NCBI RefSeq assembly: GCF_900167135.1
Contig: NZ_FUWZ01000002.1
Span: forward strand, 1,948,651-2,012,650
DNA from: Chitinophaga eiseniae
GTDB taxonomy: Bacteria; Bacteroidota; Bacteroidia; Chitinophagales; Chitinophagaceae
Length of the DNA stretch: 64,000 bases
Direction of reading: 5' to 3'
The notes beneath the pieces are model-generated. The model did not search any database and was not told the DNA's origin. It was given only the letters and a program-made list of their open reading frames with translations. The position numbers and the translations under genes were made by a program. Position 1 is the stretch's first letter; every line of letters starts with the position of its first letter. Shown piece after piece: positions 52,683 to 60,003 of the stretch.

Positions 52683-53934
52683 AAAAAGTATGGCAGCAGT
52701 ACTGGTACTGTTGCTCGCCACATTTACCACCTATGCGCAACCGCAGGCTAACGTGATCCAGCAGGACACCGCCCTGTACAGCGCATTTGAATCCCTGTAT
52801 CACGCAGACAGTAATGTGGTTTCCATACTTCATCTCGGAGACTCCCATGTACAGGCAGGCTTTTTCCCGTTCGCCACCGCCTCCATGCTGCAGCAACAGT
52901 TTGGCTATGCCGGAAGGGGATACGTTTTCCCGTACAACGTGGCCGGCACCAACGGCCCCGAAGATTACCGCTGGAACAGCACCGCCCGCTGGACCATGGA
53001 AAGAGTTATCGACCGCTACAAACCACCTGTGCTCGGCCCCGGCGCTATCGCCATCCAGACACAGGCACAGGCCCCGGCCCTCTCTTTTGCAGGTAAACAG
53101 GACGGCACCATGGACAACAACTTCCGGAAAGTGCAACTGTTCTACGACGCCGCCACCGACAACAACACCGTCTTCAGCCCCGATGCTGCCGACATCACCA
53201 TAACAGATATGCCGTTTCCCGGAACGCCCACCATCAAAATGGCGACCCTCGATTTCCTGCAGACCTCCCAAACGTTCCAGGTGCGCTGGGAAAATACCGG
53301 TAACCTGCCCTTCCGCTTCTATGGCGCCGTGCTGCAAAACGGCCGTAATGGCGTACTGTATCACAGCATCGGTATCAACGGCGCCATGTATCAGCAGTAC
53401 AATGACCTCAACAGCATCCTGCTGGCGCAAATGGCGGTGTTTAAACCCCGCCTGGTCATCATCTCCCTGGGTACCAACGAAGCCTACGGCCGCTTCGACC
53501 CGCTGGCCTTCCGCGAGGAAATTGATAAGACCGTGCAGCTGATAAAGGAACAGGCGCCCCAGGCCAGCATCCTGCTAACCACGCCCCCCAACTGTATGCG
53601 GGCCGTGAAAAAGGCCGTCCGGAAAAAAATAAACAAGAAAAAATACCGGACCTACTATACCACTTCGTATTATCCCAATCCTTACATTGCCATGGCAACG
53701 CAACAGATTACAGGATATGCCCGGCAACATGGTATCGCCTGCTGGAATTTCAACGCAGTAAACAAAGCGGAAAACCGCCGCTTTGCAGGCGGTTGGGCCC
53801 CGGACCACATTCACTTTAATACGAAAGGATACCAGTTACAGGGACAGCTGCTGTATGAAGCATTGCAGCAGTCCTATAATCAATATTTACAGGTAAAAAA
53901 GAAAAACCAAGTCAACTCGGATGATCGACGTTAA
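52651..53934 (+). CDS. Exported SGNH/GDSL hydrolase-like protein (second)
   Basis: 427 residues from the ATG at 52651, which gives an n-region with RRK before the hydrophobic core (signal end TTYAQ). The internal ATG at 52690 would lack basic residues. SGNH residues: HLGDSHVQ (Ser65), GTNEAYG, and Asp385/His388 in PDHIHF. Paralogous in design to the preceding protein but without the membrane anchor. Its start overlaps the previous gene and its end overlaps the MBOAT gene by 14 bp, so the three are translationally coupled. Confidence 0.85.
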   Translation: MITGRENNNRRKSMAAVLVLLLATFTTYAQPQANVIQQDTALYSAFESLYHADSNVVSILHLGDSHVQAGFFPFATASMLQQQFGYAGRGYVFPYNVAGTNGPEDYRWNSTARWTMERVIDRYKPPVLGPGAIAIQTQAQAPALSFAGKQDGTMDNNFRKVQLFYDAATDNNTVFSPDAADITITDMPFPGTPTIKMATLDFLQTSQTFQVRWENTGNLPFRFYGAVLQNGRNGVLYHSIGINGAMYQQYNDLNSILLAQMAVFKPRLVIISLGTNEAYGRFDPLAFREEIDKTVQLIKEQAPQASILLTTPPNCMRAVKKAVRKKINKKKYRTYYTTSYYPNPYIAMATQQITGYARQHGIACWNFNAVNKAENRRFAGGWAPDHIHFNTKGYQLQGQLLYEALQQSYNQYLQVKKKNQVNSDDRR

Positions 53935-55405
53935 TAAGCTGCTGGCCCAGCTGCTGTACAATCCATCAGACCCGGTACTGTTTAACAGTGCTTTCTTCTT
54001 CTATTTTTTTGCTGTCTTCCTGTTGTGCTACCTCGCCGTAAGCCGCAGTCAGCAAGGCAGGGTATGGGTGTACACCATCTTCTCCCTTTACTTTTTTTAC
54101 AAAGCCTGCGGTTTTTATGTAGGCCTTGTGGTGCTCTCAGCCATCGTCGACTTTAACCTGTCGCGCTGGATATATAACACCACCAGTCACCAGGTCAAAA
54201 AATCACTATTGATTTTTAGTATCATCCTGAACATCGGGCTGCTCTTCTATTTCAAATACACGGATTTCTTTATCGGCATCATCAACGATGTGGCCAACGG
54301 ACACATCACCCCGTTGCACCTGCTGCTGCCGATCGGTATTTCGTTCTATACCTTTGAAAACCTCAGTTACACGATTGACGTATACCGGGGTGAAATCAAG
54401 CCGGTGAACCGCTTCATGGATTACCTGTTCTTCCTGTCTTTCTTCCCGAAACTGATGATGGGCCCCATCGTGCGGGCGGCGGATTTCATTCCGCAGATCC
54501 ATCAGCCCTACCGGTTGAACGGGGAAGACATCGGCAAAGGCATGGCCCTGATCGTTGGCGGCCTGTTCAAGAAGATCGTGATTTCCGACTTTATCTATCA
54601 GAACTTTGTACAATATATTTTTGATGATCCCAGCAAACACACCGGCCTGGAATGCCTGTTGGGCGTGTATGGCTATGCGTTAGTGATCTATTGCGATTTC
54701 TCCGGTTATTCGGATATGGCCATCGGTATCGCCCGGTGGACCGGTTTCAAGATCCCGGCGAACTTCGATTCTCCTTACCAGAGCTCTTCTATTACAGAAT
54801 TCTGGCGCCGCTGGCACATTTCCCTGTCCAGCTGGCTGCGCGACTACCTGTATATCCCGTTGGGCGGTAACCGTAAGGGCAAGGTCCGCCAGTATATCAA
54901 CCTGGCGCTCACGATGCTGATCGGCGGCTTCTGGCATGGCGCCAGTTGGAACTTTATTTTCTGGGGCGGCCTGCATGGCGCGGCCCTCGCGATAGACAAG
55001 GTGCGGATTGACAGCCAGAAAAAACGGAAAACGGAGCGCAGCGGCTTCACTGCCGGGCTGATGAAAGTGGGCGGTGTCCTGCTGACTTTCCACTTTGTAT
55101 GTTTCTGCTGGATATTCTTTAAAGCCGCCACTTTCCACGATGCATGGTCACTCATCCACCAGATTGTGTATGACTTCCAGCCAGGCATCTTCATAGAGCT
55201 GTATGACGGTTATGCCGCCGTGTTCTGGGTGATGGTATTGGGTTTTGTGCTGCACTTCCTGCCGGCAAAGGCGGAATTGAAAATGGCGGGTGTACTGGGC
55301 CGTATGCCATTAGCCGGAAGCATCGCCATTATGGTGATCTTTATCTGGCTGCTCGTGCAGGTGAAGAGCACCCAGCCGATGATCCCGATTTATTTCCAGT
55401 TTTAA
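53921..55405 (+). CDS. MBOAT-family O-acyltransferase (AlgI/PatA/DltB-like)
   Basis: 494 residues with about ten membrane segments. The family core is clear: FWRRWHISLSSWLRDYLYIPLGG, the MBOAT His339 in GGFWHGASWNF and His352 in GGLHGAALA. Such proteins pass acetyl groups across the inner membrane to SGNH partners that acylate peptidoglycan, alginate or other polymers. Convergent with the AraC-type gene, with which it shares a 4-base stop overlap. Confidence 0.93.
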   Translation: MIDVNKLLAQLLYNPSDPVLFNSAFFFYFFAVFLLCYLAVSRSQQGRVWVYTIFSLYFFYKACGFYVGLVVLSAIVDFNLSRWIYNTTSHQVKKSLLIFSIILNIGLLFYFKYTDFFIGIINDVANGHITPLHLLLPIGISFYTFENLSYTIDVYRGEIKPVNRFMDYLFFLSFFPKLMMGPIVRAADFIPQIHQPYRLNGEDIGKGMALIVGGLFKKIVISDFIYQNFVQYIFDDPSKHTGLECLLGVYGYALVIYCDFSGYSDMAIGIARWTGFKIPANFDSPYQSSSITEFWRRWHISLSSWLRDYLYIPLGGNRKGKVRQYINLALTMLIGGFWHGASWNFIFWGGLHGAALAIDKVRIDSQKKRKTERSGFTAGLMKVGGVLLTFHFVCFCWIFFKAATFHDAWSLIHQIVYDFQPGIFIELYDGYAAVFWVMVLGFVLHFLPAKAELKMAGVLGRMPLAGSIAIMVIFIWLLVQVKSTQPMIPIYFQF

Positions 55406-56322
55406 ACGCGCTTCTGCCAGGGAATATAAATTTCAGATACGCTTGGTTCCGGCAGAGAGATAAAGAAGTGATTGGTACGCATGTAAAAATTGCCCATGCG
55501 GCAGTTAGCGTTAATGAACTTATACATGGGAAGTCCCGCATCGGCGAAGCTGAGCGGGACTTTCAGCATTTTGTAATGTCCGTCCCCGATTTGTCTGTCT
55601 GCCAGCCGGTAGGCTTCCTGGTACCGGCGGATGATCTGGTAATGCGCCATATCATTGGCGGGCGTGTTGGGCAGCAGCAGACCAACGTACATCATCATAC
55701 GGTCGTAGGTGGTAACGGGCACCACGTCGAGCGTACCGGCGATGATGCGGGGATCGTCCATCGCCAGTTCGGTGGTGAGTTCACGGAGCTGTCGTGAATA
55801 GCGGGCCATGGAGGCTACCATGCCTTTCACCGGATCGTTGCCGCTGGGAAGTATGTTGTAATACAGTGTACAATCCGGCAACCGGGTCTCGACGGTATTG
55901 TCCATATTGAAGTACTCCGGGAAATCCTGCTGCGAAGCCGTGGCGATCCGGGTTTGCTCCAGGGTGTATAGCTCGGCCGGCATGTATTCCCGGTTACGAA
56001 GGCCGGAGGGGCTGGTGTTAAACCACCCCCTGATAGCTTTGGCGAACGATTCGCCGGTATAACGGCACAATTCACCAATGTCGGAAATGGAAAAATTGCT
56101 GTGGCGGAGATACCCAACGCCGGCCTCCAGCCGCGTACGTTTCACATACCTGGCATATGGCTCTCCCATCAACGAGGAAAATTTATGCGAAAAAATGTCT
56201 TTGGACACGGCCAGCATGTCTGCTACCGTCTTCAGTTTAACTTCGATGAGGGAATTGTTGTGGGCATAGGCAATGGCCAACTGAACCTTCCATTCCCAGT
56301 GCTCCCTGGTGGTCGTTTTCAT
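55402..56322 (-). CDS. AraC-type transcriptional regulator with unknown C-terminal domain
   Basis: 306 residues. Unusually the two HTH motifs are N-terminal (VADMLAVSKDIFSHKFSSLMG; ISDIGELCRYTGESFAKAIRGWF, ~30-110), followed by ~190 residues that I do not recognise and that may bind an effector (GyrI-like ligand domains occupy this place in other N-terminal-HTH AraC proteins). Convergent with the acyltransferase operon and divergent from the porin; either could be a target. Confidence 0.75.
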   Translation of the reverse strand: MKTTTREHWEWKVQLAIAYAHNNSLIEVKLKTVADMLAVSKDIFSHKFSSLMGEPYARYVKRTRLEAGVGYLRHSNFSISDIGELCRYTGESFAKAIRGWFNTSPSGLRNREYMPAELYTLEQTRIATASQQDFPEYFNMDNTVETRLPDCTLYYNILPSGNDPVKGMVASMARYSRQLRELTTELAMDDPRIIAGTLDVVPVTTYDRMMMYVGLLLPNTPANDMAHYQIIRRYQEAYRLADRQIGDGHYKMLKVPLSFADAGLPMYKFINANCRMGNFYMRTNHFFISLPEPSVSEIYIPWQKRV

Positions 56323-56468
56323 AAGTTACATAATCCTCCTTCAATTTAGCCCTTTGACAGCGTTTTAAGACGGGAAGGGCCTCGGATTAACGAGGGATTA
56401 ACCGGACTGATGCCGGTCGGAGAAGGTGCGTTAAAGAGGATTCACTGTGATTATCTCCCTGAAAATCC

Positions 56469-56476
56469 TACTTTTG
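56469..56476 (+). promoter_or_regulatory. Possible -7 element of the porin gene
   Basis: TACTTTTG matches TAnnTTTG 18 bases before the ATG at 56495 and runs directly into an inverted repeat. Confidence 0.35.
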
Positions 56477-56493
56477 CGCAAATTTTTTGCGCA
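56475..56493. promoter_or_regulatory. Inverted repeat immediately before the porin start codon
   Basis: TGCGCAAA (56475-56482) and TTTGCGCA (56486-56493) are perfect inverted repeats with a TTT centre, ending one base before the ATG. It could be an operator or an mRNA hairpin hiding the ribosome site. Confidence 0.5.
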
Positions 56494-56494
56494 G

Positions 56495-57823
56495 ATGCGA
56501 CTGTTCAGATCTTTCCTGCTGATGGCAATACTGCTGGCGTCCTTTACGAGTGTAAAGGCACAGTTTCTTATGGATATGATTGATACCACCACAGAGCTGG
56601 GAAAGGGTATGATTTCCATGTATCACAAGTACGACGCCCTGCGTTTCAGCGGATATATCCAGCCACAGTTCCAGCTGGCGCAAGATAAGGGAATTGACAG
56701 TTACGCCGCCGGCGACTTCCCGGCTGCTGTCAACAACCGCTTCTCCCTGCGCCGCGGCCGCATCCGCGTGGATTATGAACGCTATAATCATCAGGATATG
56801 CCGGTGGTGCAGTTCGCCTTTCAGTTTGACGGGACGGAAAGAGGCGTAGCGATACGTGACTTCTACGGAAGGGTATTTGATACGAAATTTAACCTGTTTT
56901 CCCTGGTGGGCGGCATGTTTGCGCGGCCTTTTGGCTACGAGGTGAACCTGTCGTCGGCCGACCGTGAAACACCGGAGCGCGGACGGATGTCGCAGATACT
57001 GATGCGCACGGAGCGCGATCTGGGCGCCATGGTTTCTTTTGAGCCCCGCCGCAAAGGACATCCTCTGCGTTACCTGAAAATAGATGTGGGCGCATTCAAT
57101 GGACAGGGCCTTACCGCCACCAGCGATTTCGACAGCCATAAAGACCTGATTGCCCGTGTCGCCTGGAAACCTTACCGTTTCAAAGGCAATAACTGGATAT
57201 TGTCAGGAGGTGTTTCCGTTTTGTACGGCGGTATGCAGCAGTTTACCCCCTCCATTTACCGGATGAGCACTGTCAACGGGCAGAAAGGAATGGTGCTGGA
57301 CTCCAACGCGCTGAATGTAGGCAAGATAGCGCCCCGGCACTATTATGGCGCCGATGTGCAGCTGAGAATTCCCAACGGGCCCAAGCGGGGCTACACCCAG
57401 TTCCGGGCGGAATATATCCGCGGATCGCAAACCGCTACTGCCGCTACCACTGAAACACCGGGCGTGATCCCCGTAGATGCGCAGGGTAATAAGCTACCGC
57501 TGTATATCCGGCGTTTTGATGGCGCCTATCTGTATTTTATTCAGCATTTGGGCAGTGAAAAACACCAGGCGGTTGTAAAATATGACTGGTATGACCCCAA
57601 TAATGAGGTAAGCGGGAAAGAGATTGGCGCTCCCGGCTCCAACCTGAATGCGGCGGATGTCCGCTACAATACAGTGGGATTGGGATACCTGTATTACGCC
57701 AACGAACACCTGAAGTTTATGGTGTATTATGACTGGGTGGACAATGAAAGCACCAGCCTGTCCGGCTATACCACCGATATCAGGGACAATGTGCTTACCT
57801 GCCGGATGCAATACCGGTTTTAA
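56495..57823 (+). CDS. OprO/OprP-type outer-membrane porin
   Basis: 442 residues from the ATG at 56495 (signal MRLFRSFLLMAILLASFTS, cleaved near VKAQ). The mature part is a long beta-barrel typical of the phosphate-selective porin family (GYIQPQFQLAQDKG; RFSLRRGRIRVDYERYN; FARPFGYEVNLSSADRETPER), ending in MQYRF with a C-terminal Phe. Family members take up phosphate or polyphosphate in Pseudomonas; specificity varies. A PhoR/PhoB-like pair lies just downstream, convergently. Confidence 0.87.
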   Translation: MRLFRSFLLMAILLASFTSVKAQFLMDMIDTTTELGKGMISMYHKYDALRFSGYIQPQFQLAQDKGIDSYAAGDFPAAVNNRFSLRRGRIRVDYERYNHQDMPVVQFAFQFDGTERGVAIRDFYGRVFDTKFNLFSLVGGMFARPFGYEVNLSSADRETPERGRMSQILMRTERDLGAMVSFEPRRKGHPLRYLKIDVGAFNGQGLTATSDFDSHKDLIARVAWKPYRFKGNNWILSGGVSVLYGGMQQFTPSIYRMSTVNGQKGMVLDSNALNVGKIAPRHYYGADVQLRIPNGPKRGYTQFRAEYIRGSQTATAATTETPGVIPVDAQGNKLPLYIRRFDGAYLYFIQHLGSEKHQAVVKYDWYDPNNEVSGKEIGAPGSNLNAADVRYNTVGLGYLYYANEHLKFMVYYDWVDNESTSLSGYTTDIRDNVLTCRMQYRF

Positions 57824-57830
57824 TTCCTTC

Positions 57831-58889
57831 TTATAACATGGATTCTCTGCCGGCTTCCATCGTAAAGCCGAACGTGCTGCCGATTTCCGGTTTGCTGCGA
57901 ACGGTGATGGACTGGTCGTGCGCCTCTACGATGTGTTTCACGATGGCGAGGCCGAGGCCGGTGCCACCGATATCGCGGCTGCGGGCGCGGTCGGTGCGGT
58001 AGAAACGTTCAAATACGCGCGGGAGGTGCTCTTCCGACATTCCGATACCATCATCCGATATTTCCACCAGTACCCGTTTGCCATCCATGTTGTAGATGCT
58101 GGCCACCGTATGGCCGTCGGGTTTGCCGTACTTGATGGAGTTGTCTACCAGGTTGATCAGCACCTGGCGGATTTTTTCTTTGTCGGCCACCACGGGGATA
58201 GGGGCTTCACAACCCTTTTTGATATTGAATTTGATGCCTTTGGTATTGGCTTTCAGGGAGAGGGTGTCGAACACATCTTTCACGAGGTCCTGGATGACGA
58301 AGATCTCCGCGTTGATGGTCATTTCCCCGCTTTCCAGTTTGGAGATTTCGTCGAGGTCATCTATCAGACGGCAAAGACGGTCAATATTCTTAGTAGCGTT
58401 TTTCAGGAACATTTTGTTGACCGCAGGATCTTCCAGTGCGCCGTCCAGCAAGGTGTGGATGTAGCCCTGTACCGCGAAGATCGGCGTCTTCAGTTCATGG
58501 GAGAGGTTGAGCAGGAATTCTTTACGGAAAGCTTCGTTGCGGCGCAGGTTCTCCAGTTCTTCTTTTTTCTGGCTGGCCCACTTTTCCACATCTTCGCTTA
58601 CCTCCTCGATGGTTTTCAATGGCAGGATATTTTTCTGGAAAAATTCTTCTCTTTTAGAAGCTTTTGTCTGGTAGATAAACTTGTAAATGAGTTTTATTTT
58701 CCGGTAGATAAAGTTCTGCAGGGTATACAAATAGAGATAGTAAGACACCAGGAAGGTGAGAACGAAGGCTCCCAGCATTATCTGCCAGTTACCATCCACC
58801 AACAGCATGCCCAGCGCTATGATAGCGGACAGAATAAGGGCGGTGAATCCCGCTAATTTTTGCGGGGACAGGTTTTTAGCTTTAAACAT
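57831..58889 (-). CDS. Sensor histidine kinase (PhoR-like)
   Basis: 352 residues from the ATG at 58889, preceded by a GGAG a few bases upstream; a longer in-frame start at 58949 is less likely. Two membrane helices (residues ~13-31 and 36-56) with almost no periplasmic loop, then dimerisation domain with phospho-acceptor His131 (NLSHELKTPI), N-box LINLVDNSIKYG, and G-boxes DDGIGM and GGTGLGLAI. Without an outside sensor domain it probably senses through a partner, as PhoR does with PstSCAB/PhoU. Pairs with the response regulator 164 bp upstream. Confidence 0.88.
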   Translation of the reverse strand: MFKAKNLSPQKLAGFTALILSAIIALGMLLVDGNWQIMLGAFVLTFLVSYYLYLYTLQNFIYRKIKLIYKFIYQTKASKREEFFQKNILPLKTIEEVSEDVEKWASQKKEELENLRRNEAFRKEFLLNLSHELKTPIFAVQGYIHTLLDGALEDPAVNKMFLKNATKNIDRLCRLIDDLDEISKLESGEMTINAEIFVIQDLVKDVFDTLSLKANTKGIKFNIKKGCEAPIPVVADKEKIRQVLINLVDNSIKYGKPDGHTVASIYNMDGKRVLVEISDDGIGMSEEHLPRVFERFYRTDRARSRDIGGTGLGLAIVKHIVEAHDQSITVRSKPEIGSTFGFTMEAGRESML

Positions 58890-59053
58890 ACTCCAAAGTG
58901 AGTAATTGGTATAATAATGGGAAATTACTTTAAATTTCGTTCTTGCCATAAAAAAGCCATTCGCCGCCAGCGGAAAGCATCAACGGTTAACAATAGTTCT
59001 GGTGCAGGAAAGGTGGTTTCCGTCAGTAATAATAAGGAAAGAAGGTCTCCGTC

Positions 59054-59737
59054 TTACATTTCAAATTTATATCCTACACCTTTCACTGTAGTGATCAGGT
59101 CGATACCGATTTTCTGCCGGATCTTACGGATATGCACGTCAATGGTACGGTCGCCCACGATTACTTCGGTGCCCCATACCTGGTTCAGTATCTCGTTGCG
59201 CAGGAATACACGGCCCGGTTTGGAGGCAAGCAACTGCAGCAGTTCAAATTCCTTTTTGGCGAGAATGATGTCCTGGCCTTTGTAGGTAACAGTGAATTTC
59301 TCCCGGTCGATGATGAGATCTCCCAGCTGCACCGTTGTTTCTTCTGCTTTGTGCAGGCGACGGAACAATGCATTGATACGGCTCACCAGTAATTTGGGTT
59401 TGATAGGCTTGGCGATGTAATCGTCGGCTCCCATGTTCAAGCCGTCAATTTCAGATTTTTCATCGTTCAGAGCTGTGAGGAACAGCACCATGGTATCTTT
59501 GAAGTCAGGGATTTTCCTAAGTTCACGACAGGTGTCGATGCCGTTTTTGTTGGGCATCATGATGTCCAGCATAATGAGGTCCGGCCGGAATATCTTCGCT
59601 TTCTGAATAGCCTCGCTGCCGTCCTTGGCTGTTACCGTTTCGTAACCGGCCGTCTTGAGATTGTAACTGATAATTTCCAGTATGTCCAACTCGTCATCTA
59701 CTACCAGTATTTTTCCTGCAACCGCTTGGTCTACCAT
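59054..59737 (-). CDS. OmpR/PhoB-family response regulator
   Basis: 227 residues: receiver domain with acidic pocket DDE (14-16), phospho-acceptor Asp58 (LIMLDIMMP), Thr/Lys switch residues (LTALND, AKPIKP), and a C-terminal winged helix (LAKKEFELLQLLASKPGRVF; VWGTEVIVGDRTIDVHIRKIRQKIG, in part). The kinase gene follows on the same strand. A TAATTTTG -7 box on the minus strand (59771-59764) sits 27 bp upstream of the start. The porin nearby is a natural candidate target. Confidence 0.92.
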   Translation of the reverse strand: MVDQAVAGKILVVDDELDILEIISYNLKTAGYETVTAKDGSEAIQKAKIFRPDLIMLDIMMPNKNGIDTCRELRKIPDFKDTMVLFLTALNDEKSEIDGLNMGADDYIAKPIKPKLLVSRINALFRRLHKAEETTVQLGDLIIDREKFTVTYKGQDIILAKKEFELLQLLASKPGRVFLRNEILNQVWGTEVIVGDRTIDVHIRKIRQKIGIDLITTVKGVGYKFEM

Positions 59738-59964
59738 AAAAATTTGCTTTTAAAAAGACGGCACAAAATTATAAAGCCGGTTCCGTGATTAATGGAAAAT
59801 TAACATTATGAAATTGTTAATTCAATACCACTCTTTTTCACATTGACAAACAGCAAGTTACACAGAATTCTTTTGAGGGTTGATATGTTCTTATTTCGAC
59901 ATCTGTATTTTTATGATTATGATGTAATAAGCATCAAATACGCGCAGCTCTCATAATTTGGTTG

Positions 59965-59972
59965 TAAATTTG
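59965..59972 (+). promoter_or_regulatory. Possible -7 element of the gene at 60004
   Basis: TAAATTTG fits TAnnTTTG 31 bases before the ATG at 60004. No clear -33 TTG at normal spacing. Confidence 0.35.
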
Positions 59973-60003
59973 CTATCTGGTCGAAGTGAAAAGTACATCT
60001 ACA

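Noticed and set aside
59738..60003. 266-bp gap before the gene at 60004 considered for an RNA gene
   Set aside because: AT-rich with no convincing stem; only likely promoter elements (TAATTTTG on the minus strand, TAAATTTG on the plus strand).
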